A stretch of 64,000 nt of DNA from Vogesella margarita (GCF_028548475.1 NZ_JAQQLE010000002.1:186001-250000); one strand, 5' to 3'. Shown: positions 9,467-18,851, numbered from the stretch's first letter. Notes: a model not told the origin generated them from the letters alone. Numbers and translations are program-made.

Positions 9467-11083
9467 TCAGTGCAGGCCGAGCATGCTTTTCGCCACCGCT
9501 TCGGCGATCTTGATGCCATCGACGCCGGCCGACAGGATGCCGCCGGCGTAACCGGCGCCCTCGCCGGCCGGATACAGGCCGCGCACGTTCAGGCTCTGCA
9601 GGTCATCGCCGCGGGTGATGCGCAGCGGTGAGCTGGTGCGCGTCTCCAGGCCGGTCAGCACCGCGTCGTGCATGGCGTAGCCGCGGATCTGGCGGTCGAA
9701 AGCCGGCAGCGCCTCGCGCATCGCCTCCACCGCGTACGGCGGCAGGATGCTGGCGAGGTCCGTCATCTTCACGCCCGGCTTGTACGATGGCTCGACCTCG
9801 CCCAGCTGCGTGGAGGCTTTGCCGGCGAGGAAGTCGCCGACCAGCTGCGCCGGCGCCTCGTAGTTCTCGCCGCCGAGCTTGAACGCCAGCTCTTCCAGCT
9901 GGCGCTGCAGCGCGATGCCGGCCAGCGGGCCTTCGCCCGGGTAGTCTTCCGGCGTGATGCTGACCACCAGCGCCGAGTTGGCGTTGCGTTCGTTACGCGA
10001 GTACTGGCTCATGCCGTTGGTGACCAGGCGCCCCGGCTCGGACGCGGCGGCGACCACGGTGCCGCCCGGGCACATGCAGAAGCTGTACACAGCACGGCCG
10101 TTCTTGGCGTGGTGCACCAGCTTGTAGTCGGCGGCGCCCAGGATAGGGTGGCCGGCGTGCTTGCCGTGACGCGCCTTGTCGATCAGCGACTGCGGGTGCT
10201 CGATGCGGCAGCCGATGGAGAACGGCTTGGCCTCCATGTACACGCCGCGCGCGTGCAGCATCTCGAAGGTGTCGCGCGCGCTGTGGCCCAGCGCCATCAC
10301 CACGTGGTCGGACAGCAGCTGTTCGCCGTTTTCCAGCACCACGCCGCGCAGCTGGCGCTTGTCGCCGTCGCCGTCCAGCAGGATGTCGGTGACCTTGTGC
10401 TCGAAGCGGATCTCGCCGCCCAGCTCGATGATGGTGGCGCGCATCTTCTCCACCATCGTCACCAGGCGGAAGGTGCCGATGTGCGGCTTGGCGACGTAGA
10501 CGATCTCCTCCGGCGCGCCGGCCTTGACGAACTCGTCGATGACCTTGCGGCCGAGGTAGCGCGGGTCCTTGATCTGGCTATAGAGCTTGCCGTCGGAGAA
10601 GGTGCCGGCGCCGCCCTCGCCGTACTGCACGTTGGATTCCGGGTTCAGCACGTGCTTGCGCCACAGGCCCCAGGTGTCCTTGGTGCGCTGGCGCACTTCC
10701 TTGCCGCGCTCCAGCACGATGGGCTTGAAGCCCATCTGCGCCAGGATCAGTGCGGCGAAGATGCCGCAGGGGCCGAAGCCGATCACCAGCGGGCGGCACG
10801 GCAGCGTCGCCGGCGCCTGGCCGACGTAGTAGTAGTTCATGTCCGGCGTGGCGCTGACGTGCGGGTCGCCCTTGAACTTCTTCAGCAGCGCATCCTCGCC
10901 GGCGATGTCCAGATCGACGATGTAGATCAGCTGCTGCGAGGAGCGGCGCGCGTCGTAGCTGCGCTTGAAAACGGTGAGCGCGCGGATGGCGCTGTCGGGT
11001 ACGCCGAGGCGGGCACAGACGGCCTCGCGCAGCGCGGAGTCATGGTGGTCAAGCGGCAGCTTGATTTCGGCGAGTCGCAACAT
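9467..11083 (-). CDS. Uncharacterised FAD-dependent dehydrogenase (COG2509 type)
   Basis: A 538-residue flavoprotein. An N-terminal ~90-residue module (FKRSYDARRSSQQLIYIVDL) precedes the dinucleotide-binding GFGPCGIFAALILAQMG at about residue 102. The family signature YGEGGAGTFSDGKLYSQI follows, then FCMCPGGTVVAAASE, and the C-terminal FAD-contact region YPAGEGAGYAGGILSAGVDG. These proteins are widespread and resemble NAD-utilising dehydrogenases, but no substrate is established. The start ATG is 11083. The gene appears monocistronic with a strong terminator. Confidence 0.88.
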   Translation of the reverse strand: MLRLAEIKLPLDHHDSALREAVCARLGVPDSAIRALTVFKRSYDARRSSQQLIYIVDLDIAGEDALLKKFKGDPHVSATPDMNYYYVGQAPATLPCRPLVIGFGPCGIFAALILAQMGFKPIVLERGKEVRQRTKDTWGLWRKHVLNPESNVQYGEGGAGTFSDGKLYSQIKDPRYLGRKVIDEFVKAGAPEEIVYVAKPHIGTFRLVTMVEKMRATIIELGGEIRFEHKVTDILLDGDGDKRQLRGVVLENGEQLLSDHVVMALGHSARDTFEMLHARGVYMEAKPFSIGCRIEHPQSLIDKARHGKHAGHPILGAADYKLVHHAKNGRAVYSFCMCPGGTVVAAASEPGRLVTNGMSQYSRNERNANSALVVSITPEDYPGEGPLAGIALQRQLEELAFKLGGENYEAPAQLVGDFLAGKASTQLGEVEPSYKPGVKMTDLASILPPYAVEAMREALPAFDRQIRGYAMHDAVLTGLETRTSSPLRITRGDDLQSLNVRGLYPAGEGAGYAGGILSAGVDGIKIAEAVAKSMLGLH

Positions 11084-11174
11084 AATCGGGCTTTCATGGG
11101 CGGCGGGTAGTGCCGCAAATCGTTGTCAAATCAACAGGGTGCGTATTGTAGGCGAGCGGCGTGCGGGTGTCAGC

Positions 11175-11211
11175 CGCAAGGTTGGCCGTACATCTTGCGG
11201 CCAACCTTGCG
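11175..11211. repeat. Head-to-head pair of uptake-like repeats forming a hairpin
   Basis: Arms of 14 bases (11175-11188 and 11198-11211) enclose a 9-base loop. The right arm contains an exact repeat copy (11197-11209); the left is a 12 of 13 copy. It lies two bases past the end of the YgjP-like gene but has no T-run on either side, so termination is uncertain. Confidence 0.8.
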
Positions 11212-11213
11212 CG

Positions 11214-11711
11214 TCAGCGTTCCAGCTCGCGCGCGGTCAGCCACAGCCGGGTGTCGAACTCCAGCTGGTGGTAATCGGGCAGCATGTGGCAGCACAGCTG
11301 GTAGAACGCCTTGTCGTGGTTCTTTTCCTTCAGGTGCGCGAGCTCATGCACCACGATCATCTGCAGGAACGGTTCCGGCGCCTCGCGGAACAGGGTGGCG
11401 ATGCGGATCTCGTTCTTCGATTTCAGCTTGCCGCCCTGCACCCGCGACACGAAGGCGTTGGTGCCCAGCGTGCCGTTGACCGGGTGCATGGTGTTGTCGT
11501 ACTGCACCTTGGCCAGCGGCGGCGCGTTCTTCAGGTAGCGCTGCTTCAGCGCCATCGTGTAGTCGTACAGCGCGCGGTCGGTGGTGGCGTCGTGGCGGTC
11601 TGGATAGCGGCGGGCGAGCCACTGGCCGAGCTGGCCCTGGTCCAGCAGCGCGCGCACCTTGTCCAGCAGTTCGGCGGGATAGGCTTGCAGATAGGTCAGC
11701 GGCTGGCTCAT
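11214..11711 (-). CDS. YgjP-like M48-type metallopeptidase
   Basis: The 165-residue product carries an HELAH zinc-binding motif (His122, His126) with a third candidate ligand His132 in KEKNH. This is the arrangement of the YgjP/DUF45 family of small cytosolic metal-dependent hydrolases. The upstream part (YDNTMHPVNGTLGTNAFVSR) forms the family's beta-sheet. There is no signal peptide. E. coli YgjP has been reported to act on nucleotides, but the substrate here is not determinable. The gene is separated from the methyltransferase at 11790 by 78 bases and may be co-transcribed with it. Confidence 0.85.
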   Translation of the reverse strand: MSQPLTYLQAYPAELLDKVRALLDQGQLGQWLARRYPDRHDATTDRALYDYTMALKQRYLKNAPPLAKVQYDNTMHPVNGTLGTNAFVSRVQGGKLKSKNEIRIATLFREAPEPFLQMIVVHELAHLKEKNHDKAFYQLCCHMLPDYHQLEFDTRLWLTARELER

Positions 11712-11789
11712 GAGGGTAGTGCTCGATCTCGGGGCGTGGAAACGGGGACAGCGCCCGGCGGGCGCTGTCGGATGGCGGCGAAGGCGGGC

Positions 11790-12797
11790 TCAGACGTGCA
11801 GCAGCACCATCTTCAGCGGGTGCTTGCCGTCGAAGGACGGGAAGTCGGCTTCCGGGGCGATCCACTCCACCTCGCGCACGGTGCGGCCAACCTTGGCGGC
11901 GCTGCGCTTGAGCTGCTCCAGCCAGGCGTCGGCATCGACCTGCGCCACGTTGTTGCAGCAGATGATGATGCCGCCTTCGGCGGTGGCCAGCAGCGCCGGC
12001 TTGAACAGCGCCGGGTAGTCGTTGATCAGGTCGACGACGCCGAACGGGCTCTTGGCGTAGCGCGGCGGATCGAGGAACACCAGGTCGAACTGGCGCGCTT
12101 CCAGCGGCTGGAACGGAGGCATCTTCTTGCCGCGTACCATCTTGGCCTGGCCGAGGCCGGACAGCTGGCGGATGGCCGGGAAGAAATCGCTCTGCACACA
12201 GCGCGGGCGGGTGGCCAGGGTGTTGAGCTTGGCATTGCCACGCGCCACGCGCAGGCTGGATTCGGCGAAGTCCACGTTCATCACGAAGCTGGCGCCGGCC
12301 TTGGCGGCGGCGACGCCGACACCGCCGGTGTAGGCGAACAGGTTGAGCACGCTCTTGCCCTCGGCCAGCTGCATCACGCGGCGGCGGCCGGCGCGCAGGT
12401 CGAGGAACAGCCACGGATCCTGGCCGTCGTGACGCGCCTCGAAGTGGTAGTTCACGCCCAGCTCGCTGATCACGCGCGGCTGCTGCGCCGCGACCAGTTC
12501 TTCCTCGCTCAGCGCGTTGCCGATGCGCGAATTGCTGCTGCTGCGGTCGTTGTAGACGGCGTGCAGGCCCAGCGGCGCGTAGTGGTCGAGGATGGTCTGG
12601 TGCTCGTCGTCGCTGAGCGGGGTGTGGAAGGTCTGGATCAGCAGCACATCGCCGTAACGGTCGATGGTCAGGCCGTCGCGGCCCTCGACGCTGCCGTGAA
12701 ACAGGCGGTAGGCGTTGGTGTTTTCGTCGTGCAGTTGTGCCAGCAGCGCGGTGCGCTGGGCATCGGCGGCTTGCAGCAGGGGCAGCAGTGTGGACAT
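11790..12797 (-). CDS. Class I SAM-dependent rRNA methyltransferase, RlmI-like without PUA domain
   Basis: From ATG 12797 the product is 335 residues. A central EEHEE-type domain (FHGSVEGRDGLTIDRYGDVLLIQ) is followed by a Rossmann methyltransferase with SAM motif LNLFAYTGGVGVAAAKAGA and the target-base motif FLDPPRYAKS. This matches the COG1092 family (RlmI, 23S rRNA m5C1962), but the N-terminal PUA domain of RlmI is missing; members this short are known. The frame is open for 56 codons upstream of 12797 with no family similarity. An exact repeat copy is embedded at 11883-11895, reading K-V-G-R-T. Confidence 0.85.
   Translation of the reverse strand: MSTLLPLLQAADAQRTALLAQLHDENTNAYRLFHGSVEGRDGLTIDRYGDVLLIQTFHTPLSDDEHQTILDHYAPLGLHAVYNDRSSSNSRIGNALSEEELVAAQQPRVISELGVNYHFEARHDGQDPWLFLDLRAGRRRVMQLAEGKSVLNLFAYTGGVGVAAAKAGASFVMNVDFAESSLRVARGNAKLNTLATRPRCVQSDFFPAIRQLSGLGQAKMVRGKKMPPFQPLEARQFDLVFLDPPRYAKSPFGVVDLINDYPALFKPALLATAEGGIIICCNNVAQVDADAWLEQLKRSAAKVGRTVREVEWIAPEADFPSFDGKHPLKMVLLHV
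11883..11895 (+). repeat. Exact copy of the 13-base uptake-like repeat inside a gene
   Basis: Exact GCGGCCAACCTTG near the 3' end of the methyltransferase gene, in a variable surface region of the protein. Confidence 0.8.
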
Positions 12798-12980
12798 GGG
12801 TTCTCGCAATTCCTGAAAAAAGTGCGGCCGGTGGTCATCGCCCCGGCCGAGAATGACCGAATTGTACGCTGATACCGCCATGGCTGTCGCAAGCTGTATG
12901 GTGTCAGCGTTGTAAGAATCCGCCAGTGGAGGCGACCAAGCCGCAACGCCGTTCGTTGCGGCCAACCCCGGGAGAAATAA

Positions 12981-13856
12981 ATGAGCACTGCCAGCGACCT
13001 GTTACGTTCCTTGTACACCATGGCAATGATGGTGGAGGCGCGCGACGCCTACACCGGTGGCCACCTGTGGCGGGTATCGCAACTGTCGCGACTGCTGGCG
13101 GAATCGATGCGGCTGGATGCGGAGCAGGTGGCACGCATCGAGCTGGGCGGGTTTTTGCACGATCTGGGCAAGGTCGGCATTCCCGATGCGGTGCTCAACA
13201 AGCGCGACCGCCTCAGCGAAGAGGAGTACGCGGTGATCAAGACCCATCCGCGTGTCGGTGCCGATTTGTTGCGCGGTCACCCGCTGGCAGCGCTGGCGCT
13301 GGATGCGGTGCTGCTGCACCACGAAACGCCGGATGGGCGCGGTTATCCGCACGGCCTGCCCGGCGCGGAGATTCCGCTGGTGGCGCGCATCGTCGGCGTG
13401 GCCGATGCCTTCGACGCGATGACCAGCACGCGGCCGTATCGTGCCGGGATGCCGATTGCCCGGGCACTGTCCATTATCGAGGCTAACCTCGGCAGCCAGT
13501 TCGATATCGAGGTTGGCCGCAATCTGCTGCAGCTGGGCGAGGGTCCGGCGCTGGCGCATATCGTCGGTCATAGCGAAGCGGGTATTCCCTTGCAGGTGTG
13601 TAAGCAGTGCGGGCCGGTCATCGCCTTGCCACGCCGCGTCGGCGACGGCGACGAGGTGTACTGTCCGTCCTGCACCATGGGCTATCGCGTCAGCCGCACG
13701 GGGTCGCACGCGGCGCTGCAGGCCACCGGCAATGCACAACCGGTGCAGGCAAGACAACCGCAGGCAGACCATGACCTGATCGACGACATGGTGCGCGCCG
13801 GCTACCGTGCCTTGCCGCAGCCGAAGCGCGGCCTGCTGGCACGGCTGCTGGCTTAG
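12981..13856 (+). CDS. HD-GYP cyclic-di-GMP phosphodiesterase with C-terminal zinc-ribbon-like tail
   Basis: A 291-residue stand-alone HD-GYP protein. Visible residues are HLWRVSQLS, the HD pair in FLHDLGKVGIP (about residue 60), HH in LLHHETPDGRGYP with the GYP triad (about 121), and VADAFDAMTSTRPYR. HD-GYP enzymes hydrolyse c-di-GMP to pGpG/GMP and lower its level. Unlike most members there is no receiver or sensor domain in front. Instead a tail carries two cysteine pairs, VCKQC and YCPSC (about residues 207-231), likely a metal-binding ribbon. GGGAG precedes the ATG. The stop overlaps the convergent DUF1304 gene by a few bases. Confidence 0.9.
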   Translation: MSTASDLLRSLYTMAMMVEARDAYTGGHLWRVSQLSRLLAESMRLDAEQVARIELGGFLHDLGKVGIPDAVLNKRDRLSEEEYAVIKTHPRVGADLLRGHPLAALALDAVLLHHETPDGRGYPHGLPGAEIPLVARIVGVADAFDAMTSTRPYRAGMPIARALSIIEANLGSQFDIEVGRNLLQLGEGPALAHIVGHSEAGIPLQVCKQCGPVIALPRRVGDGDEVYCPSCTMGYRVSRTGSHAALQATGNAQPVQARQPQADHDLIDDMVRAGYRALPQPKRGLLARLLA

Positions 13857-14206
13857 GCCAGCCAGAACAGCAGCAAGGCGATGGCTGCTGGCAGCGCTTG
13901 TACCCACAGGATCTTGCGGCTGGCGGTGGCGGCGCCGAACACGCCGGCGACGATCACGCAGCCGAGAAAAAACGGCGCGATGGCGGCCGGGCTGCCCGGC
14001 AGCAGGCTCCAGATCAGGCCGGCGGCGAGAAAGCCGTTGTACAGGCCCTGGTTGGCGGCCAGCACGCGGCTGGCGGCGGCGAACTCCGGCGTCAGGCCGA
14101 AGGCGCGGCGCCCGGCTGGGCGCGTCCACAAGAATATTTCCAGCACCATGATCCAGACATGGATCAGCGCGACCACGGCGATGGCAATACTGGCGGCGAG
14201 CGTCAT
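13853..14206 (-). CDS. DUF1304 family inner-membrane protein
   Basis: The 117-residue product has four hydrophobic helices. The family pattern reads HVWIMVLEIFLWTRP near the start, then NQGLYNGFLAAGL in the middle. Start ATG 14206 has GGAG just upstream. It follows the thioesterase gene by 11 bases and is very likely its operon partner under the adjacent TetR regulator. Function is unknown; the family is often found with TetR-controlled detoxification genes. Confidence 0.85.
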   Translation of the reverse strand: MTLAASIAIAVVALIHVWIMVLEIFLWTRPAGRRAFGLTPEFAAASRVLAANQGLYNGFLAAGLIWSLLPGSPAAIAPFFLGCVIVAGVFGAATASRKILWVQALPAAIALLLFWLA

Positions 14207-14217
14207 GGCGGCTCCGT

Positions 14218-14673
14218 TCAGGCGGCGCTTTGCGGCAGCGGCAGCGCGGTGAAATCGGCGCTGCGCGGCAAGGCGGCGAGGATGTCGGCCAGCGCCGGCG
14301 GCGGTGCGATCAGCTTGCGGCTGCGCAGGTCCAGCCAGGCGCCGGCCACTTCGTACACCGCGGCCAGGGTGCCGTCCGCCTTGCGCATTTCCTGGCGGAT
14401 CTGCCAGCGGCTGTTGTCCGGGCTGGCGGCGGCGATCAGCACATTGATGTCCAGGCGTTCCCCCAGGTTCACCTCGCGGCGATAATCGGTGCTTTCGCGG
14501 AACAGCACCGGGCCGAAGCCCTGGCGTTTGAATTCGTCGGCGCCGAAACCGGCCGCCTGCAGCCACTCCAGCCGGGTGTGGGTGCACAGGTCGGCGTAGG
14601 CGCTGTGACGCATGTGCTGGTTGGCGTCGATATCGGCCCAGCGTACCTCGACGACTTTGCTGAATGCGGTCAT
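14218..14673 (-). CDS. Acyl-CoA thioesterase, hotdog fold (4HBT family)
   Basis: A 151-residue single hotdog domain. The catalytic-helix region WADIDANQHMRHSAYADL contains the family aspartate (D-x-x-x-H layout), and the strand VLFRESTDYRREVNLGE is typical of YbgC/FcbC-type thioester hydrolases. It should hydrolyse an acyl-CoA to free acid and CoA; chain length cannot be read off. It is divergent from the TetR gene and shares a 24-base palindrome with it, so repression by that regulator is likely. Confidence 0.85.
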   Translation of the reverse strand: MTAFSKVVEVRWADIDANQHMRHSAYADLCTHTRLEWLQAAGFGADEFKRQGFGPVLFRESTDYRREVNLGERLDINVLIAAASPDNSRWQIRQEMRKADGTLAAVYEVAGAWLDLRSRKLIAPPPALADILAALPRSADFTALPLPQSAA

Positions 14674-14686
14674 GGGTGTGATTCCT

Positions 14687-14710
14687 AAAATAGAACGATC
14701 GTGCTATTTT
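14687..14710. promoter_or_regulatory. 24-base palindromic operator between thioesterase and TetR genes
   Basis: Outer arms AAAATAG (14687-14693) and CTATTTT (14704-14710) flank the inner palindrome ACGATCGT (14695-14702), with one mismatched pair in 24 bases. It sits 13 bases upstream of the thioesterase start and 29 upstream of the TetR start. This is the expected place for a TetR dimer or double-dimer operator controlling both genes. Confidence 0.75.
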
Positions 14711-14739
14711 GCACGAAGACAGCGGCAAGGCAAGCAGCG

Positions 14740-15333
14740 ATGACGAAAAAGGCGGCAACACGGGAAGCAATTCTGCAACAGGCGCTGGCGCTGGCCAGCC
14801 AGGTCGGCGTCAGCGGCCTGACCATCGGCAGCCTGGCGGCGGCCAGCGGCCTGTCGAAAAGCGGGCTGTTCGCCCACTTCGGCAGCAAGGAGGCGCTGCA
14901 GCTGGCGGTGGTGCTGGCGGCGCAGGCGCAGTTCGTCGCGGAGACGGTGCAGCCGGCGCTGGCGCTGCCGCGCGGCATGGCGCGGCTGACGGCGCTGTTC
15001 GAGGGCTGGATCGGACGTCTGGAGGGCGGGTGTTATCCCGGCGGCTGTCCGCTGCTGGCGGCGGCCTACGAGTTCGACGACCAGCCCGGCGCGGTGCGCG
15101 AGGCGCTGGTCGCCGGCCAGCGCTGGCAGCGCGACACGCTTGAGCGGTTGCTGCAGCAGGCCTGCGACGCCGGCGAGCTGGCGGAAGATTGCGACGTGGC
15201 GCTACTGGCCTTCATGCTGTTCGGGCTGGTGCAGAGCGCGCACCACGATTTGCAACTGCTGGACAGCGCCGACGGCGTGGCGCTGGCGCGGCGCGGCTTT
15301 GCGCGGCTGATGGCGATGCACCAGGCCGGCTGA
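14740..15333 (+). CDS. TetR-family transcriptional regulator
   Basis: From ATG 14740 the product is 197 residues. The N-terminal helix-turn-helix is canonical (TREAILQQALALASQVG, then TIGSLAAASGLSKSGLFAHF), followed by a ligand-binding helical domain with GGCYPGGCPLLAAAYEFDDQPG. The frame is open 13 codons upstream, but those overlap the palindromic operator. It is divergent from the thioesterase-DUF1304 pair and most likely represses both them and itself through the palindrome at 14687-14710. The ligand is unknown; an acyl-CoA-like molecule is a reasonable guess from the target gene. Confidence 0.9.
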   Translation: MTKKAATREAILQQALALASQVGVSGLTIGSLAAASGLSKSGLFAHFGSKEALQLAVVLAAQAQFVAETVQPALALPRGMARLTALFEGWIGRLEGGCYPGGCPLLAAAYEFDDQPGAVREALVAGQRWQRDTLERLLQQACDAGELAEDCDVALLAFMLFGLVQSAHHDLQLLDSADGVALARRGFARLMAMHQAG

Positions 15334-15340
15334 GGCGCCT

Positions 15341-15892
15341 TTAGCGTTCGCCGCTGCCGTACAGCCGCTGCGGGGTGAAGGCGACGCTGCCCTGTTCCGA
15401 CGACAGCCACAGCGTGCCGTCCTGGATGGTGGCGTTGAGCTGCATGCTGCGTTCGCACAGGGAGGCCAGTTCCGCCAGCGTTTCCGGCGACACGCTCATG
15501 ATGTTCAGGTGGTCGAAGCGGCTGGCCTTGCCGGCCATGCCTTCCCACCAGATGTCGGCGGCGCGGCCACCATAGCTGTAGATCCACACCGCCTCGGCGC
15601 GGCCGCAGATCTGGCGCAGGCGCTTCTCGTCCGGCTCGCCCAGCTCGATCCACTGCTCCACCTCGTCGCCGTAGTTCTTGCGCCACAGGTCCGGCTCATC
15701 GTCGGCGCTGATGCCCTTGCTGAACTGCAGCCGCTCGTCGGCGTGCAGCGCGAACACCGCGATGCGCAGCATCATGCGTTCGATGGTTTCCGACGGGTGC
15801 TGCGCGATGGTCAGGCTATGGCTGTCGTAATAGCCGCGATCCATGTCGGAAATGGTGAGGTCGGCTTTGTAGATGGTGGCTTTCAGTGCCAT
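15341..15892 (-). CDS. yaeQ: YaeQ family protein
   Basis: A 183-residue soluble protein with the full YaeQ pattern: ATIYKADLTISDMDRGYY at the start, LTIAQHPSETIERMMLRIAVFAL, GEPDEKRLRQICGRA and WIYSYGG. YaeQ proteins have a PD-(D/E)XK-like fold; E. coli YaeQ was first linked to suppression of an rfaH haemolysin defect, but its biochemical role is unsettled. It is convergent with the TetR gene and divergent from the binding-protein gene at 16015. Confidence 0.93.
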   Translation of the reverse strand: MALKATIYKADLTISDMDRGYYDSHSLTIAQHPSETIERMMLRIAVFALHADERLQFSKGISADDEPDLWRKNYGDEVEQWIELGEPDEKRLRQICGRAEAVWIYSYGGRAADIWWEGMAGKASRFDHLNIMSVSPETLAELASLCERSMQLNATIQDGTLWLSSEQGSVAFTPQRLYGSGER

Positions 15893-16014
15893 GAGGGCTT
15901 TCGCTGGGGAAGGTTTCGGTCAAGGCCGGCAGTGTACCGCTTTTGTCCCGCCTGCGCCCGTGGTGGCGGGTATTATTGCCGCTTGGCGACAGCATCTGCT
16001 TGGGATAGGCTGCT

Positions 16015-16833
16015 ATGCAACGCAAAATGGCGCAGACCGGGGTAAATATGACGTTGTTCCGCAATTTCATGCTCTTGCTGCTGTTGGCATGGTCGTTGCC
16101 GGCGCTGGCCGGCGACGCGCCGTTGCGGGTGCGTTTCTCCAACCAGTCCTACCCGCCGTTCATGGGCGAGCAGCTGCCGCGCGGCGGCATCCTGTCGGCG
16201 GTGGTGAGCGAGGTGTTCCGTCGCGGCCAGGTCAGCATCAGCTACGGCTGGTATCCGAACCACCGCGCCATCCAGCTGGCACGCAACGGCGATGTCGACG
16301 GCAGCCTCGGCTGGACGCCGAACGAGGAGCGGTCGCGCGACCTGCTGTTTTCCGAGCCGGTGATGCCCTTCCGCATGGTGCTGTTCCAGCGCGCCGGCGA
16401 AAGCTACCCGTGGCAGTCACTGGCCGATCTCGCTCCCTACCGTTTCGGCATCACCGCCGGCAATTTCTATTCCGACGCCTTCAACAGCCTGCAGCAGCAG
16501 GGCGTGCTGAAGGTCGACGTCGCCGGCGACGACATCAGCAACCTGCGCAAGCTGCTGGCCGGGCGCATCGACCTGTTCCCGATGGAGTGGGAGGCCGGGC
16601 AGCTGCTGGTCCGCAGCACGCTGCGTTCGCACCAGGCACGGCAGCTGGTGCCGCAGGCGCGCGAGTACTGGACCACACCGCTGTGCGTGGCGGTGTCGCG
16701 CAAGCATCCGCAGGCGGCGGAGCTGATCGCCCGTTTCAACCGCGAGCTGCGCAAGATGCGCGACAGCGGCGAGCTGGCGCGGCTGGTCGCGCAGACGCGG
16801 CAGCAGGTGTACGCCAGCCTCGGCGTCGGCTGA
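16015..16833 (+). CDS. Periplasmic solute-binding protein, family 3 type, without a transporter nearby
   Basis: A 272-residue exported protein with signal peptide LLLLLAWSLPALA and a family 3 solute-binding fold. Features are RVRFSNQSYPPFMGE, DVDGSLGWTPNEERS, then YRFGITAGNFYSDAFNSL and LLAGRIDLFPMEW. It resembles the protein at 7370-8119 in layout (SDAF/YEAAF, LLAGRID) and is likely a paralogue; both are orphans with no permease. The ATG at 16048, behind GGGG, is an equally good start and gives a shorter signal peptide. Confidence 0.85.
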   Translation: MQRKMAQTGVNMTLFRNFMLLLLLAWSLPALAGDAPLRVRFSNQSYPPFMGEQLPRGGILSAVVSEVFRRGQVSISYGWYPNHRAIQLARNGDVDGSLGWTPNEERSRDLLFSEPVMPFRMVLFQRAGESYPWQSLADLAPYRFGITAGNFYSDAFNSLQQQGVLKVDVAGDDISNLRKLLAGRIDLFPMEWEAGQLLVRSTLRSHQARQLVPQAREYWTTPLCVAVSRKHPQAAELIARFNRELRKMRDSGELARLVAQTRQQVYASLGVG

Positions 16834-16834
16834 T

Positions 16835-17437
16835 TTATTGCGCCTGCGCCATGCGCGCCGCCAGCTGCCGCTGTTCGCCGTCGCCGGCCTGCAGCGCGGC
16901 GATCACCGCGGCAATGTCTTGCGGCGTGCGGTTCTGGCTCAGCTTCTCCTTCACTTCCCAGCGCGTGACCCGTAGCCGGAAGCCGACGATGGCGCGCTGC
17001 ATCGCCGCCAGCGCGGTGTCCGGCACCGCCGCCGGCGTCCAGCCGTCCGGCCCTTCGAAACGGGCGGCCAGTTGTGCCAGCAGCGCAGTCAGCTCGTCGC
17101 CGTCCACCGCCTCGGCCTGGCCGTGGGCGTGCGCGACGCGGTAGTTCCAGGTCGGCACCATGCCGGGGGTGACGTACCAGCGCGGCGACACGTAGCCGTG
17201 CTCGCCGTGGAAGATCGCCACGCTGGGCGAGTCCAGCAGCGCGGCGCTGTGGCCGTTGGCGGCGGCGAGGTGGCCGAGCAGGCAGTCCGGGTGGTGCGGA
17301 TCGGGCAGCAGCACCAGATGGCTGAGCCACGGCGTATCCGGCTGCTGGGTAATCAGCGTGGCGAACGGGAAGTCGTCGGCGATACTGCGGCCAACGTTGG
17401 CTGCGGCGGCGAAGGACGGTGGCTGGTACAAGGGCAT
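16835..17437 (-). CDS. paiB: PaiB-type FMN-binding negative transcriptional regulator
   Basis: The 200-residue product begins MPLYQPPSF and continues with LPDPHHPDCLLGHLAAANG and YVTPGMVPTWNYRVAHAHG, the signature of the PaiB FMN-binding split-barrel family. B. subtilis PaiB represses sporulation and degradative-enzyme genes. There is no paiA acetyltransferase beside it here. The start ATG 17437 has GGAG six bases upstream. That ribosome binding site is inside one arm of a 13-base inverted repeat, so translation may be controlled by leader folding. Confidence 0.88.
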   Translation of the reverse strand: MPLYQPPSFAAAANVGRSIADDFPFATLITQQPDTPWLSHLVLLPDPHHPDCLLGHLAAANGHSAALLDSPSVAIFHGEHGYVSPRWYVTPGMVPTWNYRVAHAHGQAEAVDGDELTALLAQLAARFEGPDGWTPAAVPDTALAAMQRAIVGFRLRVTRWEVKEKLSQNRTPQDIAAVIAALQAGDGEQRQLAARMAQAQ

Positions 17438-17439
17438 GG

Positions 17440-17526
17440 CTGGCTCCGTGACGGGGGACAGTGCTGATGTTGTCGCCGCCGGACTGTTGCGGCCAGAGCC
17501 ACTTTCCCGCGTTGTCACGGAGCCAG
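17440..17526 (-). promoter_or_regulatory. Long inverted repeat covering the paiB ribosome binding site
   Basis: Arms 17440-17452 and 17514-17526 are perfect 13-base complements separated by 61 bases. In the paiB message the proximal arm contains the GGAG ribosome binding site (17444-17447), two bases before the ATG. The distal arm starts right after the T-run of the pobA terminator. Pairing would hide the ribosome binding site. Confidence 0.5.
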
Positions 17527-17527
17527 T

Positions 17528-17560
17528 AAAAAAGCCAGCGCCGGCAGGGCCGGGGCTGGC
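17528..17560 (-). terminator. Terminator after pobA
   Basis: On the minus strand, GCCAGC and GCTGGC with inner CCGGC/GCCGG pairing form a stem followed by TTTTTT. It lies 35 bases past the pobA stop. Confidence 0.85.
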
Positions 17561-17594
17561 AAGAGTCATCAGAGGAAAATGCCGGGGCGCGGGC

Positions 17595-18851
<1,257 letters not shown>

